From Garicola koreensis (GTDB lineage Bacteria > Actinomycetota > Actinomycetes > Actinomycetales > Micrococcaceae), in assembly GCF_014195445.1 (NCBI RefSeq), contig NZ_JACIBT010000001.1, positions 558,001 through 622,000 on the forward strand: a stretch of DNA of 64,000 bases, written 5' to 3'. Each line of letters opens with the position of its first letter. Position 1 is the stretch's first letter. The notes below the pieces were generated by a model that saw only the letters and a list, made by a program, of their open reading frames with translations, did no database searches and had not been told where the DNA came from. Below, piece after piece: positions 16,444-28,562 of this stretch. The position numbers and the translations under genes are program-made.

Positions 16444-18438
16444 ATGACCATTCTGCACACGATCCAGACTCCGCAGGACCTCTCCAAACTCAGCAGCGAG
16501 CAGATGACTCGCCTGGGCGAGGAGCTGCGGCAGTTCCTGATCAGCAACGTCTCCGCCACCGGTGGCCACTTGGGGCCCAACCTCGGGGTGGTCGAGCTGA
16601 CGCTGGCAGTGCACCGAGTCTTCGACTCCCCCCGTGACTCCATCATCTTCGACACCGGCCACCAGTCCTACGTGCACAAGCTTCTCACCGGCCGCCAGGA
16701 CTTCTCCACACTGCGCCAGCAGGACGGGCTCTCCGGTTACCCGGAGCGCGCGGAGTCGGTGCACGACATCGTCGAGTCCTCGCACGCCTCCAGCTCACTG
16801 GCCTGGGCCGACGGGATCTCCCGCGCCCGGTCCCTGAACTCCGAGGGCGATCGGTATGTGGTGCCGATCATCGGCGACGGTGCGCTCACCGGAGGCATGG
16901 CCTGGGAGGCGCTGAACAATATTGCCGCTGATAATGACCGGCGGGTGGTCATTGTGGTCAACGACAACGGCCGCTCCTACTCCCCCACTGTGGGCGGAAT
17001 AGCCAATCAGCTCTCCAAGCTGCGTCGCGGCGTGCTGGACAAAGTCCGCACCCACCGTGCCTATGAGACGGTCATGGACGGCACCAAGCAGCGTCTGCAG
17101 CAGGGCGGGCCGGTGAGCCAGGTCGTCTACCGCAGCCTGCACGCTGCGAAGAAGGGCGCCAAAGACTTCTGGTCCCCCCAGGGCCTCTTCGAAGACTTAG
17201 GGATGAAGTACATCGGTCCGGTGGACGGCCACGACCAGCGCTCCATGGAGGAAGCCCTGACCGACGCGCGCAACTATGAGGGACCGGTGATCGTCCACGC
17301 GATCACCGAGAAGGGTCGGGGCTACGCACCGGCGCGCGCTGATGAGACCGACCAGTTCCACGCCGTCGGTGTGATCGACCCGGAGACCGGCGAAGCGGTC
17401 AGCCGCGGTTCAGCACGCTCCTGGACCTCAGTGTTTGAAGAGGAGATCGCCACGATCGCTGACGAGCGCTCGGACATCGTCGCGCTCACCGGCGCCATGG
17501 TCAACCCGGTGGGTCTGCGCACTATGGCCCGCAACCACCCCCAGCGCGTGGTCGACGTCGGCATCGCTGAGCAGCATGCAGTGGCCTCGGCAGCCGGGCT
17601 CGCCTATGGCGGGATGCACCCGGTGGTCGCGCTCTATGCGACGTTCCTCAATCGCGCCTTCGACCAGTTGCTGATGGATGTGGCCCTGCACCGGGCAGGT
17701 GTGACCTTCGTGCTGGACCGCGCAGGAGTCACCGGCCCCGACGGGCCCAGCCACCACGGCATGTGGGATCTGTCCCTGCTGCAGATGGTCCCAGGTCTGC
17801 GCCTGTCGGCACCGCGGGATTCGACGCGGCTGCGCGAAGAGCTGCGCGAAGCAGTCTCCGTGGACGACGCACCGACTGTGGTGCGCTACTCCAAGGGATC
17901 GGTCAACGACGAGATCGACGCGGTGCACCGATTGGACGACGGCGTCGATGTTCTGCACGCCAGCGACTCAGCTGAGGGTCCCCACGGCAACGATGTGCTG
18001 ATCGTCTCAGTGGGTGCCATGGGAGAGCTCTCCCTGGATCTGGCCCGCCGGCTCCAGGACCAGGGAATCACCGCCACGGTGGTGGACCCCCGGTGGGTCC
18101 TGCCGGTACCCGATTCGGTCGTGTCGCTGGCGGCCCGCCACCGGATCGTGGTCTGCATCGAGGACGGGGTGAAGGCCGGCGGCGTCGGGTCACGAATCCG
18201 TCAGGTCATGCGCGAAGCCGGCGTGGACACCGCGCTCAACGAAGTGGGGCTGCCCGTGGAGTTCCTCGCCCACGGTTCCCGCAGCCAAGTCCTGGAGCGG
18301 GTGGGGCTCACCGCCTCCCGGATCGCCCAAGACACGGTCGCTCAGGTGCTGGGCACCAAGGTGCCCTTTGCCCGCAGGCTTCCCGGTGAGGACACGCCCA
18401 CCGGTGATATTCCGGTGTTCGGCACCATACGCCGCTGA
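16444..18438 (+). CDS. dxs: 1-deoxy-D-xylulose-5-phosphate synthase
   Basis: First enzyme of the methylerythritol-phosphate isoprenoid pathway: condenses pyruvate and glyceraldehyde 3-phosphate using thiamine diphosphate. The 664-residue product has the ThDP/Mg motif GDGALTGGMAWEALN, TGHQSYVHKLLTGR near the N-terminus, the pyrimidine-domain EQHAVASAAGLA and the DRAGVTGPDGPSHHG loop. ATG 16444 is chosen because the promoter places the mRNA 5' end there; ATG 16438, two codons earlier, is the alternative. The gene order DUF3000-rnd-dxs is conserved in actinobacteria, although mycobacterial dxs is inverted. Confidence 0.97.
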   Translation: MTILHTIQTPQDLSKLSSEQMTRLGEELRQFLISNVSATGGHLGPNLGVVELTLAVHRVFDSPRDSIIFDTGHQSYVHKLLTGRQDFSTLRQQDGLSGYPERAESVHDIVESSHASSSLAWADGISRARSLNSEGDRYVVPIIGDGALTGGMAWEALNNIAADNDRRVVIVVNDNGRSYSPTVGGIANQLSKLRRGVLDKVRTHRAYETVMDGTKQRLQQGGPVSQVVYRSLHAAKKGAKDFWSPQGLFEDLGMKYIGPVDGHDQRSMEEALTDARNYEGPVIVHAITEKGRGYAPARADETDQFHAVGVIDPETGEAVSRGSARSWTSVFEEEIATIADERSDIVALTGAMVNPVGLRTMARNHPQRVVDVGIAEQHAVASAAGLAYGGMHPVVALYATFLNRAFDQLLMDVALHRAGVTFVLDRAGVTGPDGPSHHGMWDLSLLQMVPGLRLSAPRDSTRLREELREAVSVDDAPTVVRYSKGSVNDEIDAVHRLDDGVDVLHASDSAEGPHGNDVLIVSVGAMGELSLDLARRLQDQGITATVVDPRWVLPVPDSVVSLAARHRIVVCIEDGVKAGGVGSRIRQVMREAGVDTALNEVGLPVEFLAHGSRSQVLERVGLTASRIAQDTVAQVLGTKVPFARRLPGEDTPTGDIPVFGTIRR

Positions 18439-18444
18439 CTGAAC

Positions 18445-18846
18445 TTACAGCAGCACCCGCAGTGAGGTGCCCTCCAACTGCGCCTCAAGCCGCCGCAGGG
18501 GCTGCTCAGCCGGTCCGGACTGCCACTGGCCGGTCAGCTCGAACCGGGAACCGTGGCAGGGACACTCAAAGTGCTCCTCTGCGATGCCCACAGTGCAGCC
18601 CTGATGGGGACACACCGCCGAGAACGCCAGCACCTCCTCCTCAGTGGGACGGTGCAGCAGCAGCTGCTGATCCTGGTGGGCCACGCTGCGGGACTGGCCC
18701 ACATCCAGCTCCTGATCCAGCTCGATGCTCACCCAGCGGCGGGACTGCTCCTCCTCATCCCCGCCGCCGCAGGAAGCAAGCACCACCACGGAGGCGCCGG
18801 CCGTGCCGGCACCCAAGAACGTGCGGCGGCTGCAGCAGCTGATCAT
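18445..18846 (-). CDS. Small Rieske [2Fe-2S] protein, predicted Tat lipoprotein
   Basis: A 133-residue exported electron-transfer protein. The N-terminus has a twin-arginine motif (SRRTFLG, residues 6-12), a short hydrophobic core and a lipobox-like LASC, so it is probably Tat-exported and lipid-anchored with cysteine as the mature first residue. The cluster ligands are in CPHQGC and CPCHGS, the standard Rieske pattern of two Cys and two His plus the disulfide cysteines. The partner oxidoreductase is not identifiable here. ATG 18846 overlaps the stop of the preceding fad gene as ATGA, implying translational coupling. Confidence 0.9.
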   Translation of the reverse strand: MISCCSRRTFLGAGTAGASVVVLASCGGGDEEEQSRRWVSIELDQELDVGQSRSVAHQDQQLLLHRPTEEEVLAFSAVCPHQGCTVGIAEEHFECPCHGSRFELTGQWQSGPAEQPLRRLEAQLEGTSLRVLL

Positions 18847-20963
18847 GGATGGAACAGCTTGCCGTTGACCCTCTGGCTGACCCCGATCTGGTCCAGGTAG
18901 GGGCTGATGCCGCCGCGGTGGAAGGGCCAGCCGGTCCCCAGGATGAGGCACAGATCGATGTCCTTCACCGAGGCGACCACCTCTTCGTCGAGCATCAGGC
19001 CGATCTCTTCGGCCAGGGCCTCAGTCACCGTGGTGAAGACCTCATCGCTGGACTGCGGGGATTCCCCGAACTCCATCAGCTGCTGGGTCGACTGGCTGAT
19101 GTACTTATTGCCGCTGTCATCGGTGCTCCAGATCTTGGTGACGCCGGCGTCGATGAGCGCCTGCAGGTTCTTGGAGACGTAGAACCGCTCCCCGAAGCTG
19201 GACCGCAGGGACTCGGTGACGTGCTGGGCCACCGGTATGCCCACCATGGCCAGCAGGTCGAAGGGCGACATGGGCAGACCCAGGGGCTTCAGCGCCTCAT
19301 CGGCCACAGCGGCATCCGTGCCGTCGTCGAACGCCTTCTGGATCTCAGCCATCATCCGCAACAGCACCCGGTTGACCACGAAGGCGGTGGAGTCCTTGGT
19401 CAGCACCGGGGTCTTGCGCAGTGTGGCCGCCAGGTCGAAGGCGGTGGCGATAGGTGTCTGCGCCGTCTGTGGGGTCCGCGCGATCTCCACCAGCGGCATG
19501 ACGGCCACCGGGTTGAAGAAGTGGAAGCCGATCACCCGCTCAGGGTGCTTCAGGTCGGCTGCCATCTCGGTGACGGACAGTGACGAGGTGTTGGTGGCCA
19601 GAATCGCCTCCGGGGAGATGATCTCCTCCAGCTCGGCGAAGACCTGCTTCTTGACGCTGATCTCTTCGAAGACCGCCTCGATCACAAAGTCGGCCTCCGC
19701 GTAGACCGATTTGTCGGTGGAGCCGGAGATCAACCCGGTCAGTGCCTGGCCCTGCTCAGCAGTCATCCGACCCTTGTCCACCTGCTTGCTCACCTGCTGC
19801 TCAATGTAGGAGAGCCCCTTGTCCACACGCTGCTGCTCAATGTCAGTGAGCACCACCGGCACCTGCAGGTGCTGGGCGAAGACCAGGGCCAGCTGGGAGG
19901 CCATCAGACCAGCGCCGACGACGCCGACCTGACCGATGGGCTTCGGCGCGGCCTCGGGCACACCGGCGGGCTTCTTGGCCCGCTTCTGCACCAGTTCCAT
20001 GAATGCGTAGACCACATTGTGGAACTCGGCGGAGACCAGCAGCTCGCCCAAGGCCTGGACCTCATCGGCCCGGCTCTCCTCACGGCTGCGGTGGCGCACC
20101 TGCTTGAAGATCTGCAGGGCCCACAGCGGTCCGGGTGCAGTGTCACCGGTCTTGGACGCCACCAGCTGCTCAGCCTTCGCCACAGCATCGTCCCAGGCGT
20201 CGGTGCTGCGATCAGCGACGCGGTGCGCCTGCACCGTCTCCAGGGTCTGCGTGTCACCGGAGAGGACTCGGGCGGCGAACTCCAGGGAATCCTGCTCGAA
20301 GCTCTCGGCCTCCAGCAGGGCATCGGCGATGCCAGCTTCGTAGGCCTGCGGCCCCTTCAGCGACCTATTGTTGTTCATCGCGTTGTCGAAGATGATCTTG
20401 CGTGCCGCCTGTGGCCCGATGATCTGGGGCAGCCGGTAGATTCCGCCCCAGCCGGGCACCAGGCCGAGGAACGCCTCCGGCAGACCGATCGCCGCAGCAG
20501 CGGTGGAGATGGTGCGGTAGTCGGCCGGCAGCGCAATCTCCAGGCCTCCGCCCAGGGCTGTGCCGTTGATGAAGACGAAGGTTGGAGCTGGGAAGTCCTC
20601 CACCAGGTCATAGGCCTGATGGCCCAGTTCGGCCAGGGCGATGCCATGGGCGGTCTCCTTCAGCTGCTGAGCCCCCACAATGTCGGCACCGGCCACCAGC
20701 ACTCCGGGCTTGCCGATGATGCCCAGACCCACGATCTCTCCCGACTCGGCCCGGGAGTACTGGGACGCCACCGCCTCGCCGAACTCGATCAGCGAGGCGG
20801 GACCCAGGGTGCTGGGGCGCTTCTCGGAGTCGTTGTCCAGGCGGATCAGCGCCAATGTTCCAGCGCCTGCGGGCAGCTGTACATCTTCGATGCGGCTGTG
20901 GGTGACCACCTCAGCGTCGAACTCCTGGGGCAGGTGGGCGTAGGCGGAAAAGTCTTGGGTCAT
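18843..20963 (-). CDS. fadB: Fused enoyl-CoA hydratase / 3-hydroxyacyl-CoA dehydrogenase (FadB/FadJ type)
   Basis: Trifunctional-type beta-oxidation subunit of 706 residues. The N-terminal half is a crotonase with the oxyanion and acid regions GTALGGGLEIALPADYR and GLPEAFLGLVPGWGG. The C-terminal half is the NAD-dependent dehydrogenase: VGVVGAGLMASQLA dinucleotide fold, VIEAVFE, TNTSSLSVTEMA and the catalytic histidine in GFHFFNPVAVMPLVE. ATG 20963 has AGGAGG 9 nt upstream. No thiolase gene is adjacent; the next gene is the Rieske protein. The FadB/FadJ distinction cannot be made here. Confidence 0.93.
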   Translation of the reverse strand: MTQDFSAYAHLPQEFDAEVVTHSRIEDVQLPAGAGTLALIRLDNDSEKRPSTLGPASLIEFGEAVASQYSRAESGEIVGLGIIGKPGVLVAGADIVGAQQLKETAHGIALAELGHQAYDLVEDFPAPTFVFINGTALGGGLEIALPADYRTISTAAAAIGLPEAFLGLVPGWGGIYRLPQIIGPQAARKIIFDNAMNNNRSLKGPQAYEAGIADALLEAESFEQDSLEFAARVLSGDTQTLETVQAHRVADRSTDAWDDAVAKAEQLVASKTGDTAPGPLWALQIFKQVRHRSREESRADEVQALGELLVSAEFHNVVYAFMELVQKRAKKPAGVPEAAPKPIGQVGVVGAGLMASQLALVFAQHLQVPVVLTDIEQQRVDKGLSYIEQQVSKQVDKGRMTAEQGQALTGLISGSTDKSVYAEADFVIEAVFEEISVKKQVFAELEEIISPEAILATNTSSLSVTEMAADLKHPERVIGFHFFNPVAVMPLVEIARTPQTAQTPIATAFDLAATLRKTPVLTKDSTAFVVNRVLLRMMAEIQKAFDDGTDAAVADEALKPLGLPMSPFDLLAMVGIPVAQHVTESLRSSFGERFYVSKNLQALIDAGVTKIWSTDDSGNKYISQSTQQLMEFGESPQSSDEVFTTVTEALAEEIGLMLDEEVVASVKDIDLCLILGTGWPFHRGGISPYLDQIGVSQRVNGKLFHP

Positions 20964-21053
20964 GGGAAGCAGCCTCCTGAGTTGAGCGAAGAGCAGTGTT
21001 CTGCCACACAGCCTACCGGTGAGTAATACAACAGGCCAGAACCGGACGAGACA

Positions 21054-21098
21054 GCGGTGCGCCCGCCCCGACACAGTGGGTCAGGACGGGCGCACCGC
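21054..21098 (-). terminator. Terminator hairpin downstream of acnA
   Basis: A perfect 12-bp stem (arms 21054-21065 and 21087-21098) begins 20 nt after the aconitase stop, with a 21-base loop. It lacks a T-tract, as is usual for high-GC actinobacteria. Confidence 0.55.
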
Positions 21099-21117
21099 AG
21101 ATGCTGCGGGCGAAGCT

Positions 21118-23955
<2,838 letters not shown>

Positions 23956-24087
23956 GAGGAGCTCCTTGTCTGTCTGCATTGACACGGCCTCAGCCGTTGG
24001 GAAGGCGACTGACTGCCTTGTTTCTCCACTGACTATCCTACTCATATCGCACGTCACCGGCGGACGCACTCCTGAAGTCGCGCAGGC

Positions 24088-25530
24088 TCAGGCTTCGAAC
24101 AGTGCCACCGATTCCATGTGGTGGGTGTTGGGGTACATATCCAGCAGGGCCACGTCCTTCAGCCGCCACCCCAGCTCGAGGAGCCGTTTGGCATCACGGG
24201 CGAAGGACGCGGGGTCGCAGGAGACATAGATGATCTGCCCCGGAGAGGATGCGCTGATCCCGCTGAGCACACGCTTGTCCGCCCCGGCCCGCGGCGGGTC
24301 CAGGAGCACCACGTCGGCAGGCTGCAGCCGGTGGGCGAGCCGCTCCACCGGTGCGGTGACCACCTCCACATGCGGCTGGGATGCGAAGAGCCGTTGGGCG
24401 GCGCCGCTGGTGGCCTCTGCCGCCTCCACCGAAAGCACCTGACCCGTTGGGCCCACGGTGTCCGCCGCCCAGGCGCTGAAGAGTCCGGCCCCGGCGTAGA
24501 GGTCAGCCGCTGAGCCGCCTCTGGGCAGTCTGGCCATCCTGTCCACCGTCTCCACCAGCGCCTGGGGAGCCGAGCGGTGAACCTGCCAGAAGCCCTCTGC
24601 CGGCAGCCGCACCGCAGCCCCGGGACCAGCTGATCCTGCCGCGGCCACCGGCAGCGGCTCCTCCACGGTGCGCTCTCCGGTGAGCACACGGTGCTCCACC
24701 GCCGCAGGGCCCAGCTGATCGAAGCGCCGACGCCGAGCCCCCTTGGGCCCACGGTTGGCGCGCCGCTGGGGCTGTGGCGATGTCACGGCCAGGATCACAC
24801 TGCCCACCCCCGGGTCCTGCTGCGCCTGCTCGGCCAGCCGCCCACTGACCGCCTCAGCTGATTCTTCGAAGGCGTGGACCACCAGGGTCAGGGGTGCTTC
24901 GCCGCCGGGGGCGACGACGTCGACGGTGTCGGCCCCGCTGAAGTCCCAGGAGAAGATGTGCGAGGCTGACACCGCTTCGACGGCAAGCGGCATGGACCGC
25001 AGCGGAATCAGCTCGTGGGACCGGTGCGGCTTCATCGCCAAGGATCCCTCACGGACTGCAAAGCTCACCCGGGTGCGCCAGTGCAGTCCGCTGCCGGTCG
25101 CCCCGGAGAGGGCCTGCACCGAGGGCTCGCCGTCCGCTGCCGCATCGGGAAGTTCCAGGTCGCTCAGCTCGATGCCGCCGATGCGCGCCAGCGTGTCGCG
25201 GAAGACCTGGGACTTGAGCCGGCGCTGGTGCGAATCGCTGATGTGGCCGAAGTCGGCGCCGCCCACCGGCACCTGGTTCTGGTCGTAGGCACGCAGCGCG
25301 TCGGCCTGCTTCCACGGGTGCCTGCGGCGGTGGTCAGAGGGTTCGAGCACATCGACGGTGTCAGCCCTCCAGAACTTGGCCGACTCAGCCGCCTCAGTGA
25401 GCACTGCCCGGACCCGCTCCCCCGGTACGGCGTGGCGGACGAAGACCACGCGGCCCTCATGGCGTGCTACGCAGTGGCCGCCGTGGGACATCGGCCCCAC
25501 CGTCAGGGTCAGCACCCGGTTTCCGGTCAT
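24088..25530 (-). CDS. TRAM-domain RNA (uracil-5-)-methyltransferase
   Basis: A 480-residue class I SAM-dependent methyltransferase of the RlmD/RlmC/TrmA family, expected to make 5-methyluridine in rRNA or tRNA. The N-terminal 60 residues form a TRAM domain. The catalytic domain has DLYAGAGLFSAW (SAM binding), LLDPPRAGADK and the nucleophile cysteine in YVSCDPASFARD, with a terminal catalytic glutamate region HHMESVALFE. The Fe-S cysteine cluster of RlmD is not visible. ATG 25530 overlaps the stop of the DUF3159 gene by 4 bases (ATGA), so the two are translationally coupled. Confidence 0.93.
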   Translation of the reverse strand: MTGNRVLTLTVGPMSHGGHCVARHEGRVVFVRHAVPGERVRAVLTEAAESAKFWRADTVDVLEPSDHRRRHPWKQADALRAYDQNQVPVGGADFGHISDSHQRRLKSQVFRDTLARIGGIELSDLELPDAAADGEPSVQALSGATGSGLHWRTRVSFAVREGSLAMKPHRSHELIPLRSMPLAVEAVSASHIFSWDFSGADTVDVVAPGGEAPLTLVVHAFEESAEAVSGRLAEQAQQDPGVGSVILAVTSPQPQRRANRGPKGARRRRFDQLGPAAVEHRVLTGERTVEEPLPVAAAGSAGPGAAVRLPAEGFWQVHRSAPQALVETVDRMARLPRGGSAADLYAGAGLFSAWAADTVGPTGQVLSVEAAEATSGAAQRLFASQPHVEVVTAPVERLAHRLQPADVVLLDPPRAGADKRVLSGISASSPGQIIYVSCDPASFARDAKRLLELGWRLKDVALLDMYPNTHHMESVALFEA

Positions 25531-26231
25531 GGGGAGGCGTCCTCCGCCTCGGAGTCGGCAACGATCCCCTGCGGCCCCGGACGGGTCAGCATCCAACCCA
25601 GCCACAGCGCCAGCGCGTACAGCGGTACGCCCATCACCAGGCGGGTCACCCCCAGCGCTGCGACGTTGTCGGCCAGGTACAGCGGAAACTGCACCACCAG
25701 CCGGGCCGCCAGCACCGCGGCGATGAGCCAGGTGGCCAGCGCGTAGCGACGACGGCGAACGGCGTCGTACCTCCAGTCGAAGCCCTCCCCGCGGATCAGT
25801 CCGAAGAGGATCCCCATGAAGGGCCACTTCACCAGCACCGAGACGCCGAAGCCGATCAGATAGGCGACATTGATGACGAAGCCGGGTTCGTAGTAGCCGC
25901 GGGCGTCTCCGGAGAAGTAGGCGAAGGCCGCGCAGATCCCCACGCCCACCAGTCCGGAGAAGGACTGGATGAGGCTTCCGCGCTGCAGCAGCCGCACGAC
26001 GGTAAAAACCGCCCCCAGGCCCACTGCCAGCAGGATCGCCGGCACCAGCTCTTCGGTGAGGAGATAGGCGATCAGGAAGCCGGCGGCCGGCAGGCTCGCC
26101 TCGGCCAGGCCGCGCCAACCGCCGATGGAGGCCATCACATCCAAGGACCCGTCCTCACGAGCCCGGACACGACCGGCCGCCGCTCCGGAGAGCTGCCGGC
26201 CGACCTGCCCCGCGCTGTCGTTATCGGTCAT
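25527..26231 (-). CDS. DUF3159 integral membrane protein
   Basis: A 234-residue membrane protein of unknown function restricted to actinobacteria. About six hydrophobic segments are visible, beginning with LAEASLPAAGFLIAYLLTEE and ending with VMGVPLYALALWLGWML. A WRYDAVRRRRYALATW motif between spans is typical of the family. In most relatives an OB-fold gene lies upstream and TrkA-type potassium-uptake genes follow; neither is present here, and the gene is coupled directly to the TRAM methyltransferase. It starts 6 bases after the DUF3710 stop. Confidence 0.88.
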   Translation of the reverse strand: MTDNDSAGQVGRQLSGAAAGRVRAREDGSLDVMASIGGWRGLAEASLPAAGFLIAYLLTEELVPAILLAVGLGAVFTVVRLLQRGSLIQSFSGLVGVGICAAFAYFSGDARGYYEPGFVINVAYLIGFGVSVLVKWPFMGILFGLIRGEGFDWRYDAVRRRRYALATWLIAAVLAARLVVQFPLYLADNVAALGVTRLVMGVPLYALALWLGWMLTRPGPQGIVADSEAEDASP

Positions 26232-26237
26232 GATGGG

Positions 26238-27131
26238 CTACTGCTGCCCCGGGCCCTGCGCCTGCTGCGGCACCCCGTTGGTTCGATTGCTGGTCCGGTT
26301 CGACCCCGTCGTCTGCTGGGTGGAGGCGCCGGAACCGGCTTGGGTGCTCTGGGCGCTGCCTTGGGCACTCTGGGGACTGCGCCGTGGGGCCACCACTCGT
26401 TTTGCCCCTGCCGGGGGGCTGAGCTTCAGCAGCTCACGCGGAGGCAGCGGCTCATCGCCGCGGACCACCACCAGCTTGGAGAACAGCTCCTCAACTCCCT
26501 GGGCGGCCTGACGGTCGATGGCGCCGCGTCCACCGATGACCCCGCGCAGGAACCAGCGGCTGCCTTCGAAGCCGATGAACCGGGCGGCACGCCAGCCTTT
26601 GCGCCCGTCCTTCAGCACAGTGGGCACCCGGGCATGAAGCTCCCGGCCGAAGGGCCCGTCGACCTGTTTGACCCGGCCCTTCTGCTTGACCACCGACTCT
26701 TCGATCTGTTGGCGCACGTCCTGCCAGATGCCGCCGGATTTGGGTGCGGAGAAGGCCTGCAGCTGAATGCTGGACGCTCCCACGGCAATGGTCAGCGACA
26801 CCACACGCTTGGACTTCTGATCAATGTCCAGCCGGACCTTCTGGTCCTTGGCGGCCGGGACCAGCAGGGCACCGAAGTCGACGTAGCCCTTCTTGGAGGT
26901 GATCTCGCTGACGTCCTGCGGAGTGGTCTCAGGAGCTGCCGGCTCCTCGGCGGAATCCTGGGCCGCGGGGACGTCCTCCCCAGCGGCATCCTCGGAGGCG
27001 ACGACGGCGTCGTCGTTCTGGCCCGCCTCGGCCTCGGTGATCTCCACCTGATCCTCGGACTCCTCGGCCATCGCCTCTCTGATGGTGGAGGGGCGCTTGG
27101 CCTGGTCCTTCTTCTTCTTTCCGAAGAGCAT
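26238..27131 (-). CDS. DUF3710 protein
   Basis: A 297-residue soluble actinobacterial protein of unknown function. The sequence has three parts: a lysine-rich start (LFGKKKKDQ), an acidic low-complexity stretch to about residue 80, and the conserved core from YVDFGALLVP to HARVPTVLKDGRKGWRAARFIGFEGSRWFLRGVIGG. A Ser/Gln/Thr-rich tail ends in QQAQGPGQQ. AAGGAGAG lies upstream of ATG 27131. It is in the dut-DUF3710-DUF3159 block found next to sepH in most actinobacteria, likely one transcription unit with dut. Confidence 0.88.
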   Translation of the reverse strand: MLFGKKKKDQAKRPSTIREAMAEESEDQVEITEAEAGQNDDAVVASEDAAGEDVPAAQDSAEEPAAPETTPQDVSEITSKKGYVDFGALLVPAAKDQKVRLDIDQKSKRVVSLTIAVGASSIQLQAFSAPKSGGIWQDVRQQIEESVVKQKGRVKQVDGPFGRELHARVPTVLKDGRKGWRAARFIGFEGSRWFLRGVIGGRGAIDRQAAQGVEELFSKLVVVRGDEPLPPRELLKLSPPAGAKRVVAPRRSPQSAQGSAQSTQAGSGASTQQTTGSNRTSNRTNGVPQQAQGPGQQ

Positions 27132-27194
27132 GCCTCTCCTTCTCTGCCGGTGACCCTCTGCGTCAGCGGCGGTTGCTCAGCGTAGGAATTCTGT

Positions 27195-27647
27195 TCAGGC
27201 GGAGGTCTTGACTCCGCTGGAGCCGAAGCCGCCTGCTCCGCGGACCGTCTCGGGGAGCTCATCGACGGGGCTGAACTCAGCCTGGGCCACTTCCTGCAGC
27301 AGCAGCTGAGCGATCCGGTCCCCCCTGCTGAAAGTGACGGCTTCGGTACGGTCGGTATTGACCAGCAGCACTTTGACCTCCCCGCGGTACCCCGGGTCAA
27401 TCGTGCCGGGAGCGTTGCCCACGGTGACACCGTGCTTGACGGCCAGACCGCTGCGCGGGTGGACCAGCCCCACCCATCCTTCGGGGATGGCGACCGCCAG
27501 ACCAGTGGGCACCAGACGGCGCTCCCCCGGCTGCAGGGTCAGATTCTCAGCGCAGAGCAGGTCGGCGCCGGCGTCGTCGTGGTGGGCGTACCGCGGAAGC
27601 GGCAGCTCAGGGTCCAGCTGCTGGACCGGGAGGTGGATTCTGTGCAC
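27195..27647 (-). CDS. dut: dUTP diphosphatase
   Basis: Hydrolyses dUTP to dUMP, keeping uracil out of DNA and feeding dTMP synthesis. The 150-residue trimeric-type enzyme shows all five family motifs: [34 protein letters not shown] with the catalytic aspartate, GDRIAQLLL, and the glycine-rich C-terminal [10 protein letters not shown]. It starts at GTG 27647, with TAGACT 7 nt upstream and no ribosome-binding site, so translation is probably leaderless. DUF3093 diverges from it. Confidence 0.97.
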   Translation of the reverse strand: MHRIHLPVQQLDPELPLPRYAHHDDAGADLLCAENLTLQPGERRLVPTGLAVAIPEGWVGLVHPRSGLAVKHGVTVGNAPGTIDPGYRGEVKVLLVNTDRTEAVTFSRGDRIAQLLLQEVAQAEFSPVDELPETVRGAGGFGSSGVKTSA

Positions 27648-27654
27648 ACCACCG

Positions 27655-27660
27655 AGTCTA
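27655..27660 (-). promoter_or_regulatory. -10 box of dut, predicted leaderless transcript
   Basis: On the minus strand TAGACT is followed by seven bases and the GTG start at 27647. The divergent DUF3093 start at 27726 leaves a 78-bp shared promoter region. Confidence 0.5.
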
Positions 27661-27725
27661 CAGAGTCAGCCTGGGTGGCCGCGCTCGCCTGCAGGTACCC
27701 GGTGAGCCGTGCGATCATAGAGAGT

Positions 27726-28226
27726 ATGAACTCTGACGACTCTCTGCGCCCGGGCCTTCGCTACCGGGAGAAGCTGTGGCCGGGCTGGTGGCTGTGGGTG
27801 GTCGCCGTGGGCATCGGCGCCTCGGTCTCCATCGCGTTCTTCCCGGTCGGTGTCCTCTACGGCGTGATTGCCCTGGTGGTCGGGATCGCGCTGTGCGTTG
27901 CCGCCCTGCTGGCGACCACCCCCACCGTTGAGGTCAGCGATGAGGAGCTGCGAGTCGGCCGGGCGCGCATCGCGCATCAGGATCTGGGCCGTGCGGCGGC
28001 TCATCGCGGCGACGCGGCCCGCGAGCAGCTGGGCCCGGGATTCGACGCACGCAGCTACCAGTGCATCCGGGGGTGGATCGATGCGGTGATCACCGTGGAG
28101 GTCAGCGACCCGCAGGACCCCACCCCCTATTGGCTGTTCTCCACCCGCCACCCGCAGACGCTGCTGGCGGCCCTGGGATCACAGGAGCCGGTGCACGAGG
28201 CCGGCGTCTCCATCAGCCAGAACTAG
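27726..28226 (+). CDS. DUF3093 membrane protein
   Basis: A 166-residue actinobacterial protein of unknown function. Two hydrophobic spans lie near the N-terminus (about residues 20-65: WWLWVVAVGIGASVSIAFF and VIALVVGIALCVAALLA). A soluble domain follows, with VEVSDEELRVGRARI and the conserved end RSYQCIRGWIDAVITVEVSDPQDPTPYWLFSTRHP. The start at ATG 27726 lies 7 nt after GATCAT, again resembling a leaderless promoter. The longer open frame upstream runs antisense to dut and is not coding. Confidence 0.87.
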   Translation: MNSDDSLRPGLRYREKLWPGWWLWVVAVGIGASVSIAFFPVGVLYGVIALVVGIALCVAALLATTPTVEVSDEELRVGRARIAHQDLGRAAAHRGDAAREQLGPGFDARSYQCIRGWIDAVITVEVSDPQDPTPYWLFSTRHPQTLLAALGSQEPVHEAGVSISQN

Positions 28227-28262
28227 TGCAGCCCCCAGCTGGTGAAGCCGGTCAGGGGTGAG

Positions 28263-28562
28263 TCAGCCCTCGCAGTCGGTGCAGAAGAGCTGTCCGCCCT
28301 CTTCGCGGGCCACTTGGGAGCGGTGCCGCACCAGGAAGCAGGAGGCGCAGGTGAACTCGTCTGATTGGGCGGGAAGCACCCGGACCTGCAGCTCCTCGTC
28401 GGAGAGGTCCGCGCCGGGCAGCTCGAACCCTTCAGCCGTCTCCGTCTCGTCCTCGTCGACCACCGGTGCCTGACGGTTGGTCTGGCGGTTCTTCAGCTCC
28501 TCAATGGAGTCTTCGCTGGCATCTTCCTCGTTCTTCCGCGGGGCATCGTAATCAGTTGCCAT
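28263..28562 (-). CDS. DUF4193 small zinc-ribbon protein
   Basis: A 99-residue acidic protein that begins with the family signature MATDYDAPRK. It ends with two CxxC pairs (CASC and CTDC) about 20 residues apart, which should bind one zinc ion. The function is unknown; length and position between DUF3093 and sepH match other actinobacteria. The start at 28562 is set by the family N-terminus, although the frame remains open farther upstream. It is convergent with DUF3093. Confidence 0.9.
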   Translation of the reverse strand: MATDYDAPRKNEEDASEDSIEELKNRQTNRQAPVVDEDETETAEGFELPGADLSDEELQVRVLPAQSDEFTCASCFLVRHRSQVAREEGGQLFCTDCEG

